NCBI RefSeq assembly: GCF_002286965.1
Contig: NZ_NSKD01000001.1
Coordinates: 1 to 64,000, forward strand
Reading direction: 5' to 3'
DNA length: 64,000 bases
Source: Halovibrio salipaludis
GTDB lineage: Bacteria; Pseudomonadota; Gammaproteobacteria; Pseudomonadales; Oleiphilaceae
Each line of letters starts with the position of its first letter. Position 1 is the stretch's first letter. Shown piece by piece: positions 1 to 6,614 of this stretch. A program made the translations under genes and the position numbers. The notes beneath the pieces were generated by a model. That model was not told the DNA's origin. It saw only the letters and a program-made list of their open reading frames with translations, and searched no databases.

Positions 1-1
1 T

Positions 2-202
2 GAACTCAAAGAGCAGGAAAACCTGCAGGCGCTGAGCCAGCTGCGGGTCGGGCTTAAGGTGACCTTCGAGACTCGCGAGGGACCGGCGTTCGGCATCGTC
101 ACCAAGATCAACCGCAAGAGCGTGATCGTGCTCGCCGAAGACGGGACCAAGCAGTACAAGGTCTCGCCGGAATTACTGAAACCGCTTCATGAAGTGAAGT
201 GA
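2..202 (+). CDS. C-terminal fragment of an unidentified protein (cut by window edge)
   Basis: An open frame enters from the left edge and encodes 66 residues before a TGA stop. The visible part begins with a Glu/Gln-rich helix-like stretch. It then has an alternating beta pattern (KVTFETREG, FGIVTKINRKSVIVL, KQYKVSPELL) that resembles a small SH3-like or KOW-like barrel. Such tails occur on DNA- or RNA-binding proteins of mobile elements, but I do not recognise the family. Its stop abuts the stop of the convergent next gene in the hexamer TGATCA. Start, full length and function lie outside the window. Confidence 0.55.
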   Translation, partial: ELKEQENLQALSQLRVGLKVTFETREGPAFGIVTKINRKSVIVLAEDGTKQYKVSPELLKPLHEVK

Positions 203-802
203 TCAACTCGCTTGGCGTAGGTCTACCACGTCTTGGAATGAACGCTTACGTTCCAGCGGCATGAACGCCAGCCTGTTGCCGGAGACGGCCTGGTAGTAAC
301 GCAGCCGCGCCGCCAGGGTGCGGATGCTGTTGTAGCCGGTGGTGCGGAAGATGAAGGTGCCCAGTTCGTCATCATCCCCAATGCGCACGTTCAACCGCCC
401 ATAGGGCTTGCACAGCCCACCCTTGCCGAACTCGCAGAGTGTCGGCCCGGGACATGGCAGTGACTGCACACCGGATTCTGTGAGCCGGCGGCAGCTCTCT
501 CCATCGCCTACACAGACCGGTCGGCCATTCGCGCGGTCGAACATGGTGTATTCCGCCCGCAGGTTCAGGTCGGCGTAATTGAACAGCATCCGCACCGGGA
601 TGGTTCGGAGCTTGTTGTTGGGGGCGGACTCCCTCAGTTCTTCATCTTTGGGATGCAGTATCCACTCTCCCTGTTCCTGTATTTGGGTCGTGATCGTGAA
701 CTGGTTGTCTTTCTGGGGCAGGCGCTGGCCGTTTTTCTCAACGACGCGGCCAATGCTGATCCGGCCCAGTACCGGCGGTGTGATGGCAAGCCCTTTAATC
801 AT
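203..802 (-). CDS. Recombination directionality factor-like (Gp3-type) protein
   Basis: This 199-aa protein resembles the family annotated in integrative elements as recombination directionality factor or 'hydrolase or metal-binding protein'. Its N-terminus (MIKGLAITPPVLGRISIGR), the central cysteines (C97, C104, C117, C123, C131) and the RTTGYNSI segment near residue 155 fit that family. In serine-integrase phages, Gp3-type factors bias the integrase towards excision; whether this homolog does so is inference. It lies downstream of YqaJ and DUF932 genes on the same strand, a set often found together in integrative conjugative elements. A GGAGG-like ribosome site precedes the ATG. No serine integrase is visible in the window. 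Confidence 0.6.
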   Translation of the reverse strand: MIKGLAITPPVLGRISIGRVVEKNGQRLPQKDNQFTITTQIQEQGEWILHPKDEELRESAPNNKLRTIPVRMLFNYADLNLRAEYTMFDRANGRPVCVGDGESCRRLTESGVQSLPCPGPTLCEFGKGGLCKPYGRLNVRIGDDDELGTFIFRTTGYNSIRTLAARLRYYQAVSGNRLAFMPLERKRSFQDVVDLRQAS

Positions 803-872
803 GGCAGTTACCTCCTGGCGGTGATTAGCGTGAGGCGGCCTGGGCCGCCCCGGTGGTAGGGATGAAATGGCG

Positions 873-1871
873 TCAGTCGTTGATCAGGAACCGACGACTG
901 CCCGGTTTGGTTACCGGGTACTGATCCAGCAGTTGGGGCTGGTCTTTCAGCAGCCGCTTGGTGTCGAGGGCCACGCTGTCGTTGCTCTTTCGCCAGGACA
1001 CGGTGCCCTGGGGGAAGATCGCCTTGGTGGCCTCGCCCATGCGTTGCTGGAGGGTGTGCTTGAGCTGGGCTTCCGCCTGCTTCAGTGCCTCCATCTGGCG
1101 GCGGGCGGACTGCAGCTGGTCGAAGGTCTTGCAGGCTTCCCGATCATCCCGCAGATCCAGCTCCTCCCCGTTGTCACTGGGATAGAGATGGCGCAGAGCG
1201 CGGTCGGCTGAGTCGGAATAATCCGCCGGCAGCGGGGTATCCGTCTCCACGTAGCTCCAGAACTGGCGCTCCAGGCGGATCAGTTCGGCAATGAGCTCGT
1301 CGTCACGTTGGATCCGGTAGATCTTGAGCTCCTGACCGCACAGCAGCACGCACACATCAGCGGCTTTCTTGCCGGTGACCGCCAGCTGGTGCTGGACCTG
1401 GCACTGGACGTAGTCCGGTACGCCATTGCGCCACTTGCGGGATCCGAACTCCCCGGCCGTCTTGCACTCCAGGACCTGGACCTCATCGTCACCGACCACG
1501 GCGTAATCCAGGTTGGCCAGCATCCAGGCTTTATTGGGATCCGGGTGTTGGAGTACCGAATTCACGCGCCGGACCTTGCGCCCGGTACGCTTGCTGTAGT
1601 GCTCGGCTACGATGGGCTCCAGGACATTGCCCCAGTACACCGGGGAACCCTGGTCCTCCGGATCGGGCTTGGGAAGAGTCGCATCCCTTCCCGTTTTGAC
1701 CATCCACAGCTCCAACGGGGACTGGTAAGGGCTGAGTCCCACAGCGGCGGCCGCATCACTGCCGCCGATGCCATTTCTCCGGATGGCGAGCCATTCATCC
1801 CGGCTCATGGACTTGGTGGATACCAGCCGCAGGGCGGCTTTATGGGATTGCTGGGATTGCTGCATTTCCAT
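873..1871 (-). CDS. YqaJ-family viral recombinase (lambda-exonuclease-like nuclease)
   Basis: The 332-aa protein has the YqaJ/lambda exonuclease fold signature. It shows an N-terminal WLAIRRNGIGGSDAAAAVG segment (about residues 27-45), E85 in LEP, D122 in NLDY and the catalytic ExK in LECKT (E135, K137). These acidic residues and the lysine are the expected PD-(D/E)XK metal site. The family degrades one DNA strand from double-strand ends so that an annealing protein can recombine the products. The C-terminal 100 residues are coiled-coil-like. A strong GGAGG ribosome site precedes the ATG. An intrinsic terminator lies only about 19 bases upstream of the start, which suggests attenuation. No Bet/RecT annealase gene is visible here. 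Confidence 0.85.
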   Translation of the reverse strand: MEMQQSQQSHKAALRLVSTKSMSRDEWLAIRRNGIGGSDAAAAVGLSPYQSPLELWMVKTGRDATLPKPDPEDQGSPVYWGNVLEPIVAEHYSKRTGRKVRRVNSVLQHPDPNKAWMLANLDYAVVGDDEVQVLECKTAGEFGSRKWRNGVPDYVQCQVQHQLAVTGKKAADVCVLLCGQELKIYRIQRDDELIAELIRLERQFWSYVETDTPLPADYSDSADRALRHLYPSDNGEELDLRDDREACKTFDQLQSARRQMEALKQAEAQLKHTLQQRMGEATKAIFPQGTVSWRKSNDSVALDTKRLLKDQPQLLDQYPVTKPGSRRFLIND

Positions 1872-1889
1872 GGTGCTTTCCTCCAGACG

Positions 1890-1936
1890 AAAAAACCCCG
1901 CCGGAGCGCTTGGCTCCGACGGGCCTCTATGTCGTT
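1890..1936 (-). terminator. Intra-operon terminator with conserved 5' motif, before the yqaJ-type gene
   Basis: On the minus strand a GC-rich stem (about 1897-1923, one mismatch, 5-nt loop) is followed by six T residues at 1895-1890: an intrinsic terminator. The motif AACGACATAGAGGCC (1936-1922) leads straight into the stem. The same 15 bases precede the terminator at 2934-2966. The T-run ends 18 bases before the next ATG, which leaves room for a ribosome site but not a promoter, so the downstream gene probably depends on read-through. Confidence 0.8.
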
Positions 1937-1954
1937 ATCAGTGGTTGAGAGGGG

Positions 1955-2914
1955 TCAGGCGGCCAGTGCGAGGGCCTTCTCGAAGGCGCGTTCCTTAATG
2001 GCGGCGCCATTGCCGAACCAGGCTGAATCCAGCCGGTGATCCACGCTCTTGGCGCGGCGCTCGTGGTCGATGAACTCCGTCACCGCGTTGACCAGGCCGT
2101 AGGCCGTGCCATTGGAGGAGGCCAGCTGTGAGCCGGTTCCGTTACCCTCGAACATGGACAGAGCCTGCTTCATGGCTCGCTCGTTGGTCTTACCGGCAGG
2201 CTGGCCTGGGATATCGGTGAACAGCTCCCGGTAGAAGTCCTGAGCCTCGCGGTCCTTTACCTTGCGATCGCTCAGGGTCTTCAGCCGGTACATGAACTCA
2301 TCCCAGGCTGTGACCGAGATGCCCAGTTGCTTCTTCACAGCTTCCGCGTCGAACTGAGTGCTGTGCTTGACCTTCACGGCACCACCGGCCCCATTCACGG
2401 CCACCGCCAGGGTGTTGTTGCACACCACCCGCACGCTGGTGAACTGAGCGGTTGTCGCCATACTGCCGTCACAGGCTGTGGCCAACAGGACGTAGGCATC
2501 GGTCTGGTCACCGCCTTTCAGCGTGGTGGACTGACCGGTACGGGCCAGGGCCCAGAGCTTGCGCCCGCCCTTGAGCGAGCCGGCGGTCTCCAGCTCAAAG
2601 CCAGAGATCTCGGTCAGATCCCGGTAGAACTCCAGGACCTCTTCGGGCTGGACCACGTTGAAGCGGTCCCCAACCACCGACAGCGGGGCCTGGTTGTCCG
2701 AGCGGTAGAGCACCTTGCTGCCCGGCACACTCGCCAGCTCCTCGTTTCCTTCCCCGTCGACCACAGGGAACTGCACGGGGCTTTCCTCAATGGACCAGTT
2801 CAACCCGGCCTGACGCGCCCAGACATCCAGCGGCTGGCCGCTGTCCAGCTGATTGCCCAGGCCATGCCAGGGGGTGCGGCCCACGTAGGCCATCTCTTCA
2901 ACCAAATGACTCAT
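1955..2914 (-). CDS. DUF932 domain protein (phage/plasmid-like)
   Basis: The 319-aa protein matches the DUF932 family (phage/plasmid-like protein, TIGR03299 type). The N-terminus has the typical 'TPWHGLG' segment near residue 14, followed by the conserved VLYRSDNQAPLSVVG-like region, and the fold spans nearly the whole length. Members sit on conjugative elements, plasmids and phages next to recombination genes. Their biochemical role is unknown, and I assign none. The gene starts at an ATG after GGAGGACA. The terminator-motif element at 2934-2976 lies directly upstream, and a second copy of that element follows the stop codon. Confidence 0.85.
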   Translation of the reverse strand: MSHLVEEMAYVGRTPWHGLGNQLDSGQPLDVWARQAGLNWSIEESPVQFPVVDGEGNEELASVPGSKVLYRSDNQAPLSVVGDRFNVVQPEEVLEFYRDLTEISGFELETAGSLKGGRKLWALARTGQSTTLKGGDQTDAYVLLATACDGSMATTAQFTSVRVVCNNTLAVAVNGAGGAVKVKHSTQFDAEAVKKQLGISVTAWDEFMYRLKTLSDRKVKDREAQDFYRELFTDIPGQPAGKTNERAMKQALSMFEGNGTGSQLASSNGTAYGLVNAVTEFIDHERRAKSVDHRLDSAWFGNGAAIKERAFEKALALAA

Positions 2915-2933
2915 CGAATTGTCCTCCCAGAAA

Positions 2934-2976
2934 TAAAAAAGGCCGCGCTGGAACCCAGCACGGCCTCTATGTCGTT
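2934..2976 (-). terminator. Intra-operon terminator with conserved 5' motif, before the DUF932 gene
   Basis: Reading the minus strand, AACGACATAGAGGCC (2976-2962) runs into a 12-bp stem with one mismatch and a 3-nt loop (2966-2940), followed by a T-run (2939-2934). It is a second copy of the motif-plus-terminator layout at 1890-1936. The two stems differ in sequence, so the motif is conserved independently of the hairpin. The T-run ends 19 bases from the DUF932 start codon. Confidence 0.8.
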
Positions 2977-3006
2977 TTGCTTGCGTGAACGTCGTTGGGC
3001 GGTCAG

Positions 3007-3369
3007 TTACCCGGGGTCTCCGGATGCCTCGCGTTCTTCGGATGGAGCACTACGGAAGCAGTAGTTGCAGTCGAGACAGCGCTGGTTATCCAGCACCTGC
3101 TCATCGAGCACGCTTCCAAGGGCGACACCAGCAGACGCTCCGGTGGTACCACCCACCAGCCCTCCGATGATGGCCCCGGAAAGGCTGCCGACCGTGGCGC
3201 CAACGGGCCCAGCGAAAAAGCCCAAGGAGGCGCCATAAGCGGCACCGGAAGAGGCGGCACTGATGCCCCCAACAGTGCCGGCACCCGCGCCGACCACTCC
3301 GGCGCCCTTCTTCCCATAGTTATTGCTGCCAATCCGGTTGGACTGACAGCGCGGACATTCAAGTGGCAT
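3007..3369 (-). CDS. Zinc-ribbon protein with glycine-zipper core
   Basis: This predicted 120-aa protein has a CPRC motif at its N-terminus and CLDC plus a nearby CF at its C-terminus, a split pair of zinc knuckles. Between them lies a hydrophobic stretch of about 75 residues rich in Gly, Ala and Ser (GxxxG repeats such as GAGVVGAGAGTVGG). That pattern is typical of glycine zippers that pack helices in or on membranes. I chose the second in-frame ATG because GAGGAG touches the first one but sits six bases from the second. It appears to be the first gene of the minus-strand operon with the DUF932, YqaJ and RDF-like genes. Its function is unknown. Confidence 0.6.
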   Translation of the reverse strand: MPLECPRCQSNRIGSNNYGKKGAGVVGAGAGTVGGISAASSGAAYGASLGFFAGPVGATVGSLSGAIIGGLVGGTTGASAGVALGSVLDEQVLDNQRCLDCNYCFRSAPSEEREASGDPG

Positions 3370-3375
3370 GATCAT

Positions 3376-4041
3376 CTCCTCTGTGCGATCAGTGGTGGAC
3401 AGACTCCTGGTCCGTCCTCACGGAGGTGATATGTGTCTGAAGGACGCTCGGTTGTTATGGATGCACACTGCATCTATGTGCACGCTACCTATATAGATTT
3501 AACAATACTTTACACAGCAGTGTTCGGCAGTCAGAGTACCTTGAAGAGTCGAACAGACAGGCGGTTACAGCGGTCTTCACGCCTTCAAAGTGTGGGTAAT
3601 AATGTGGGTAACTAGAGGCTAACGCAGAAGCACAATCGTTTTATATCATTCTCTTACGCGACCTTTTCAAGTGACGCCGTCTCCACCAAACAGCAAGACC
3701 CAAAGCCCTGATTCTTCAGGGCTTTTTGCGTTATACCCACCAACAAAGCCCCGACGTGTCCACACCGCATCCAAGCACCCAACCGCTGCATGACTCCACC
3801 GATCCCACAATAGAGAGGCGTTAACCCAATTTAGGCTCTATCGGCAGCGAGCACCCCGCTATCAATCAAGCAAATAACCAAAACGAATGCAGATAGACCC
3901 AACCATTACGGTCGTGTTACCGTGGAGGGATGTGTTAATCAAGCGGGCACATTAGATCTTCTTCGGGAAGGTTTTGCGGCCGTCCAGGTGGTGCTGGCCG
4001 GCCGCTACGCTTATCAGCAAAACGAAATTAGGAGATTTCCA
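3376..4041. other. Intergenic junction between two mobile segments
   Basis: No convincing gene is seen in this 666-bp gap. The first 200 bp are AT-rich and probably hold the promoter of the minus-strand operon. A 6-bp inverted repeat, TGCACA-N9-TGTGCA, lies at 3462-3482. The tRNA-like 3' end with its terminator (3681-3727) marks the boundary between the left element and the second segment. The bases from 3728 to 4030 have no recognisable signal. Confidence 0.5.
3681..3727 (+). repeat. Direct repeat copy 1: tRNA/tmRNA-like 3' end and terminator (putative att site)
   Basis: The repeat starts with CTCCACCA, the typical acceptor end of a tmRNA or tRNA. It continues through an identical spacer into a perfect 10-bp terminator stem (3702-3711 with 3716-3725) and a T tail. 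Copy 2 at 6493-6539 differs by one base, in the loop. The 15 bases before this copy (3666-3680) are a diverged version of the T-arm found before copy 2. Site-specific integration into a tRNA-like gene leaves exactly such repeats at both ends of the inserted DNA. Confidence 0.7.
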
Positions 4042-4329
4042 ATGAAACTGATCAAACGTAATGTCAACAAATTAGTTGACGATGGCGTCAATAGTAGAGT
4101 TATTACCCAGAACTTTAAATTTAAATTTCCCTATAAGGTGAATAGACTTTATAGAAAAAAGCTATTTTTCAGCAAATTCCTCATTTTATTGATTCTTACA
4201 TTACTAGCTTTCTCCTTGCATTCTAGCGAAGAAGTAGACGACCCAACGCGAGACCGCAGTAACGCTTCTCAAATATGCAAGGCAGAAAACGTCCAAAGCT
4301 ATGAATGTACGGTAATCGTTTTCGATTAG
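4042..4329 (+). CDS. AT-rich gene for a small single-span membrane protein, unknown function
   Basis: The 95-aa frame begins at an ATG placed six bases after AGGAG; a longer in-frame start at 3922 has no ribosome site. The N-terminal 45 residues are basic (many Lys/Arg, with alternating FKFKFPYK). A strongly hydrophobic helix follows (about residues 48-63, FLILLILTLLAF), then an acidic tail with two cysteines. By the positive-inside rule the N-terminus would be cytoplasmic. Codon use and base composition are far more AT-rich than in the neighbours, a sign of recent foreign origin. A 13-bp perfect hairpin follows the stop. No family is recognised. Confidence 0.55.
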   Translation: MKLIKRNVNKLVDDGVNSRVITQNFKFKFPYKVNRLYRKKLFFSKFLILLILTLLAFSLHSSEEVDDPTRDRSNASQICKAENVQSYECTVIVFD

Positions 4330-4337
4330 CCCAAGCC

Positions 4338-4368
4338 GAGTACAAGAGGCCAAGTGCCTCTTGTACTC
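4338..4368. terminator. Perfect 13-bp hairpin between convergent genes
   Basis: GAGTACAAGAGGC (4338-4350) and its exact complement (4356-4368) flank a 5-nt loop. The hairpin sits in the 40-bp gap between the AT-rich gene and the integrase remnant, which converge on it. There is no long T-run on either strand. It could block transcription from both sides or protect RNA 3' ends. Confidence 0.55.
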
Positions 4369-4369
4369 A

Positions 4370-4972
4370 TTAACTCCCCACCCACGGATTAAACCTAACA
4401 GCATCTTCCAAGTGATCCGGTGACAGGTGTGCATAGCGCATCGTCATGCTGATGGATGCATGACCCAGGATCCGCTGAAGCGGAAAGATGTTGCCGCCGT
4501 TCATCATGAAGTGACTGGCGAAAGTGTGGCGGAGTATGTGAGCGCACTGGCCCTTTGGCAGGGTCAACTCTGCCCTTCTCACAGTTCGCCGGAATGCCGA
4601 GATCGTGGACGTTCCAAAACTGCCCCACTCTTTCAGGTGTTCCGTGATCGCCTGGTGCATGCAGATCCTGGGAGATCGGGACCGTGCGTTTCCGGCCGGA
4701 CTTAGTGTTCACGAAGGTCACGCGGTACCGCTTCACCTTATCCCTGGTCAGCCCTTCGGCTTCCGAGCATCGGGCACCGGTTTCCAGGCTGAGCCGGGCA
4801 ACCAGGTACACGTGCGGGTTGTCGCTGTTGCTGAGTTCCTGGAAGATCGCCTCGATCTCATCGTGTTCCAGGTAACCCATTTCCTGTTCAGGGACCTTCA
4901 ACGGGCGCACGGACGAAAACGGGTTCTGGAAGTCAATCTCCCCTATCCGGTGCAGCTGTGGAGGGGGTCAGT
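4370..4972 (-). pseudogene. Broken tyrosine recombinase/integrase
   Basis: The minus strand encodes the catalytic half of a phage-type tyrosine integrase split over two frames. The first part carries ETGARCSE (catalytic Arg) and NTKSGRKRTVPI (Lys). After a one-base shift near 4661, the second part carries HILRHTFASH (His and Arg), LGH and MRYAHL (nucleophile Tyr). All catalytic residues are therefore present but out of frame. The N-terminal DNA-binding domains are missing: the frame runs into a stop at about 4970 with no start. The remnant lies between the two att-like repeats and probably once mobilised this segment. It now appears inactive unless frameshifting restores it. Confidence 0.85.
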
Positions 4973-5252
4973 TTAGGCATCTATACGGGGGATATTGAAC
5001 CTGGCATATTGGCCGCTATTCTGACCGAGCCTGCCGCGCCGAACCTGCGCCACATCCACGACCGTCAGCCTGTCGTCCTGGATCCTGAATGCCGTTGGGA
5101 TTGGTTGAGCCTTGAGATCACCAGCCGTGACCAGGTTCGCCAGGTCGCCCAGAGGCTCTGACCCTTCGCGGCTGGATAGCTGGCCGGTTACGCCCGGGAT
5201 GAACAAGCCGGACTATGATGCCCCCTCGATCATTGAGCCCCTCCATGCGTAG
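4966..5252 (+). pseudogene. SRAP-family (YedK/HMCES-like) gene remnant
   Basis: The plus strand encodes the C-terminal half of an SOS-response-associated peptidase. ILTEPAAPNLRHIHDRQPVVL matches the conserved ILTxxA...HxRMPVIL block, including the key histidine. The reading frame then hits a stop at 5159. One frame over, the family's end continues as LDSWPVTPGMNKPDYD...IIEPL up to a stop at 5252. The N-terminal catalytic Cys2 region is gone. SRAP proteins trap abasic sites in single-stranded DNA and are common on phages and islands. This copy has both a 5' deletion and a frameshift, and meets the truncated integrase end to end at about 4970. Confidence 0.7.
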
Positions 5253-5323
5253 AATCGCTGGCTTGGAAGAAGACGACTAGGCTCGGGCTTGTGTATGGTG
5301 TCGTCTGAATCTTCGACGCTTAA

Positions 5324-5884
5324 ATGCCAGACACTGAAGGATCGGAATGTAGAATGTCCACTTCCCGCAAGGACATCGGGCACTACTATGAAGTAATGAG
5401 GTCGAAAGCGTTCAGTAGGGCGACTGCCCAGGCAGCGCCGGCTTTCCCTCTACCCCACAACTTCTATATGGCCTCTCTGAATAAGCCCGTCCTGGATACC
5501 GTTCAGACGTGGGACAACGCTTTAGCGAGCTGGGACTGGGCTCGCCAAGGCAGCAGCACCCGCCCGAGGCACTTCCATGTTGCTCTGTTCAGCGGTTGGG
5601 AGGTCATTGGAGCAGCTTTCGGGCGTGTACCAAAAGGGAAAACTCACGTTCGTATTGACCTCATGCAACGAAACCCAAGCAGCACCGCGGGAAAAGGGCT
5701 CGTCACGCCTCTGTGTGTATTGGCGGCTGTGAACTATGCATCTGTGATACAGGCTCGTAGAGTGCTCATCACTAACCCCGTAGATAAAGAAGACGTTCAC
5801 AGGCAATACGAGAACTTCGGAACCTACGTGAAGAAGGGGTATTCCCCTTTTGCTGGTGGGCACTATGTGGTCAACCTTGAATAA
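5324..5884 (+). CDS. Possible GNAT-like acetyltransferase of the mobile segment
   Basis: The 186-aa frame (or 176 aa from the ATG at 5354) is not confidently assigned. The C-terminal part (ARRVLITNPVDKEDVHRQYENFG, then an aromatic strand ending at HYVVNLE) resembles the last strands of GNAT acetyltransferases, where an NP-x-N/D...YExxGF pattern is common. A mid-protein AFGRVPKG strand also fits. No clear acetyl-CoA loop (Q/RxxGxG/A) is visible, although STAGKGLV near residue 122 is a candidate. It lies alone between the SRAP remnant and the control region of the 73-aa gene. Base composition is lower in GC than the core genome. Confidence 0.5.
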   Translation: MPDTEGSECRMSTSRKDIGHYYEVMRSKAFSRATAQAAPAFPLPHNFYMASLNKPVLDTVQTWDNALASWDWARQGSSTRPRHFHVALFSGWEVIGAAFGRVPKGKTHVRIDLMQRNPSSTAGKGLVTPLCVLAAVNYASVIQARRVLITNPVDKEDVHRQYENFGTYVKKGYSPFAGGHYVVNLE

Positions 5885-5922
5885 GCTCTCACAAACATCA
5901 GGTACACAAAACGGGATTGTGA

Positions 5923-5992
5923 ACGTGGACGCATGTGTAGAGGTGTGTGCGAATGAGTCTATACGTGGACGTATGCACCCACTACTAGTAGT
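5923..5992. repeat. Spaced direct repeats and a 12-bp palindrome
   Basis: ACGTGGACGCATG (5923-5935) recurs with one change as ACGTGGACGTATG (5963-5975), exactly 40 bp apart, about four helical turns. The perfect palindrome ACTACTAGTAGT follows at 5981-5992. The pattern suggests protein-binding sites on one face of the DNA upstream of the 73-aa gene. Confidence 0.5.
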
Positions 5993-6007
5993 ATTGGTTT
6001 TGAGCGA

Positions 6008-6032
6008 CAGTGACTGAAACTGACAGTCACTG
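6008..6032. promoter_or_regulatory. Inverted repeat (operator or RNA hairpin) before the 73-aa gene
   Basis: CAGTGACTG (6008-6016) and its exact complement CAGTCACTG (6024-6032) are separated by 7 bases. The repeat ends 22 bases before the ATG, immediately before AGGAGAGAG. It is flanked by the near-repeats TGAGCGACAG and TGAGCGATAG. It could be an operator of a dimeric repressor or a hairpin controlling translation. Confidence 0.55.
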
Positions 6033-6054
6033 AGCGATAGAGGAGAGAGACGCT

Positions 6055-6276
6055 ATGGCTGTAGCAGAAAAAGTTGAGCCTGTAGAAGAGCTCAACACGC
6101 AAGCTACTGATCAGCAAGGCTACCCCAAGCCTTACGAGCCCACAGACGCTGAATTTGCAGAGGCTCAACGGGTACTTAACGTCAAGAAGTCCAAGCAACG
6201 CCGTGTGCCCAAGGATCTCGTTGAGCGCCTGAAGCAGGTCGAGCCTATTGAGGAATCCGCTCTGGCAGGCCGCTAA
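6055..6276 (+). CDS. 73-aa acidic/basic small protein, unknown function
   Basis: The gene has a strong ribosome site (AGGAGAGAG), an ATG start and its own intrinsic terminator (6298-6323), so it is a complete single-gene unit. The protein is hydrophilic. It has an acidic, Pro-containing N-terminal half (KPYEPTDAEFAEAQ) and a basic segment (KKSKQRRVPKDLVERLKQ) likely to form a DNA- or protein-binding helix. No family is recognised. The repeat-rich upstream region suggests tight regulation. A small antitoxin, an anti-CRISPR-like protein or an element regulator are possibilities, none supported by homology that I can see. Confidence 0.55.
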   Translation: MAVAEKVEPVEELNTQATDQQGYPKPYEPTDAEFAEAQRVLNVKKSKQRRVPKDLVERLKQVEPIEESALAGR

Positions 6277-6297
6277 AGGCGCCTGTCATTCGAGCAG

Positions 6298-6323
6298 AAG
6301 CAGCCCTAGGGGCTGCTTTTTTT
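6298..6323 (+). terminator. Intrinsic terminator of the 73-aa gene
   Basis: AGCAGCCC (6299-6306) pairs with GGGCTGCT (6310-6317) across a 3-nt loop and is followed by seven T residues. It lies 22 bases after the stop codon. Confidence 0.85.
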
Positions 6324-6477
6324 GTGCCTATAGAAAGCCCCTACCGACGTGAGGGTGTCGACGAAGTGTCAACATCACCACGCATTAAAGCGGGCTACTG
6401 TGGTTTTCAGCGCCGTAACTCCCTGTTTTATGGTGCTCTGCGTTCTTAAGTGGCTGATTGTGAACGACTTCAACGGG

Positions 6478-6539
6478 TTCAATTCCCGCCGCCTCCACCA
6501 AACAGCAAGACCCAAAGCCCTGATTCGTCAGGGCTTTTT
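6478..6539 (+). repeat. Direct repeat copy 2 with T-arm: tmRNA/tRNA 3' end and terminator (putative attR)
   Basis: The bases from 6474 to 6500 read as a T-arm (CGGG-TTCAATT-CCCG) followed by an acceptor strand and CCACCA, the 3' end of an ssrA/tmRNA-like or tRNA gene. The 47 bases from 6493 to 6539 repeat copy 1 with one mismatch. The terminator stem is 6514-6523 with 6528-6537. No 5' half, tag-peptide frame or other arms precede it (only about 150 bp separate it from the previous terminator), so this is an att-type remnant rather than a complete RNA gene. Core chromosome genes resume just after it. Confidence 0.7.
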
Positions 6540-6614
6540 ATGTCTTTCTCACTGATTTCCCTTATATGTCCACCGAGTGTCCACGCTGAACACCGGCGGA
6601 ATCGCTCGGGTTGG

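Noticed and set aside
3433-3615. 60-aa open frame in the AT-rich gap
   Set aside because: It starts at a weak position inside the divergent promoter region and has no recognisable composition or motif.
3820-4041. Integron-type attC site before the AT-rich gene
   Set aside because: GTTAA-containing stretches do not fit the core and inverse-core sites, and no integron integrase is present.
4973-5206. 77-aa minus-strand frame
   Set aside because: It is antisense to the SRAP remnant, whose conserved residues account for the sequence.
6330-6505. Complete tmRNA (ssrA) gene
   Set aside because: Only the T-arm and acceptor end are present. No tag-peptide frame, no 5' acceptor strand and too little room after the preceding terminator.
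6349-6555. 68-aa open frame across the tRNA-like 3' end
   Set aside because: It has no ribosome site and runs through the T-arm, the att repeat and the terminator; the RNA-type signals explain this DNA better.
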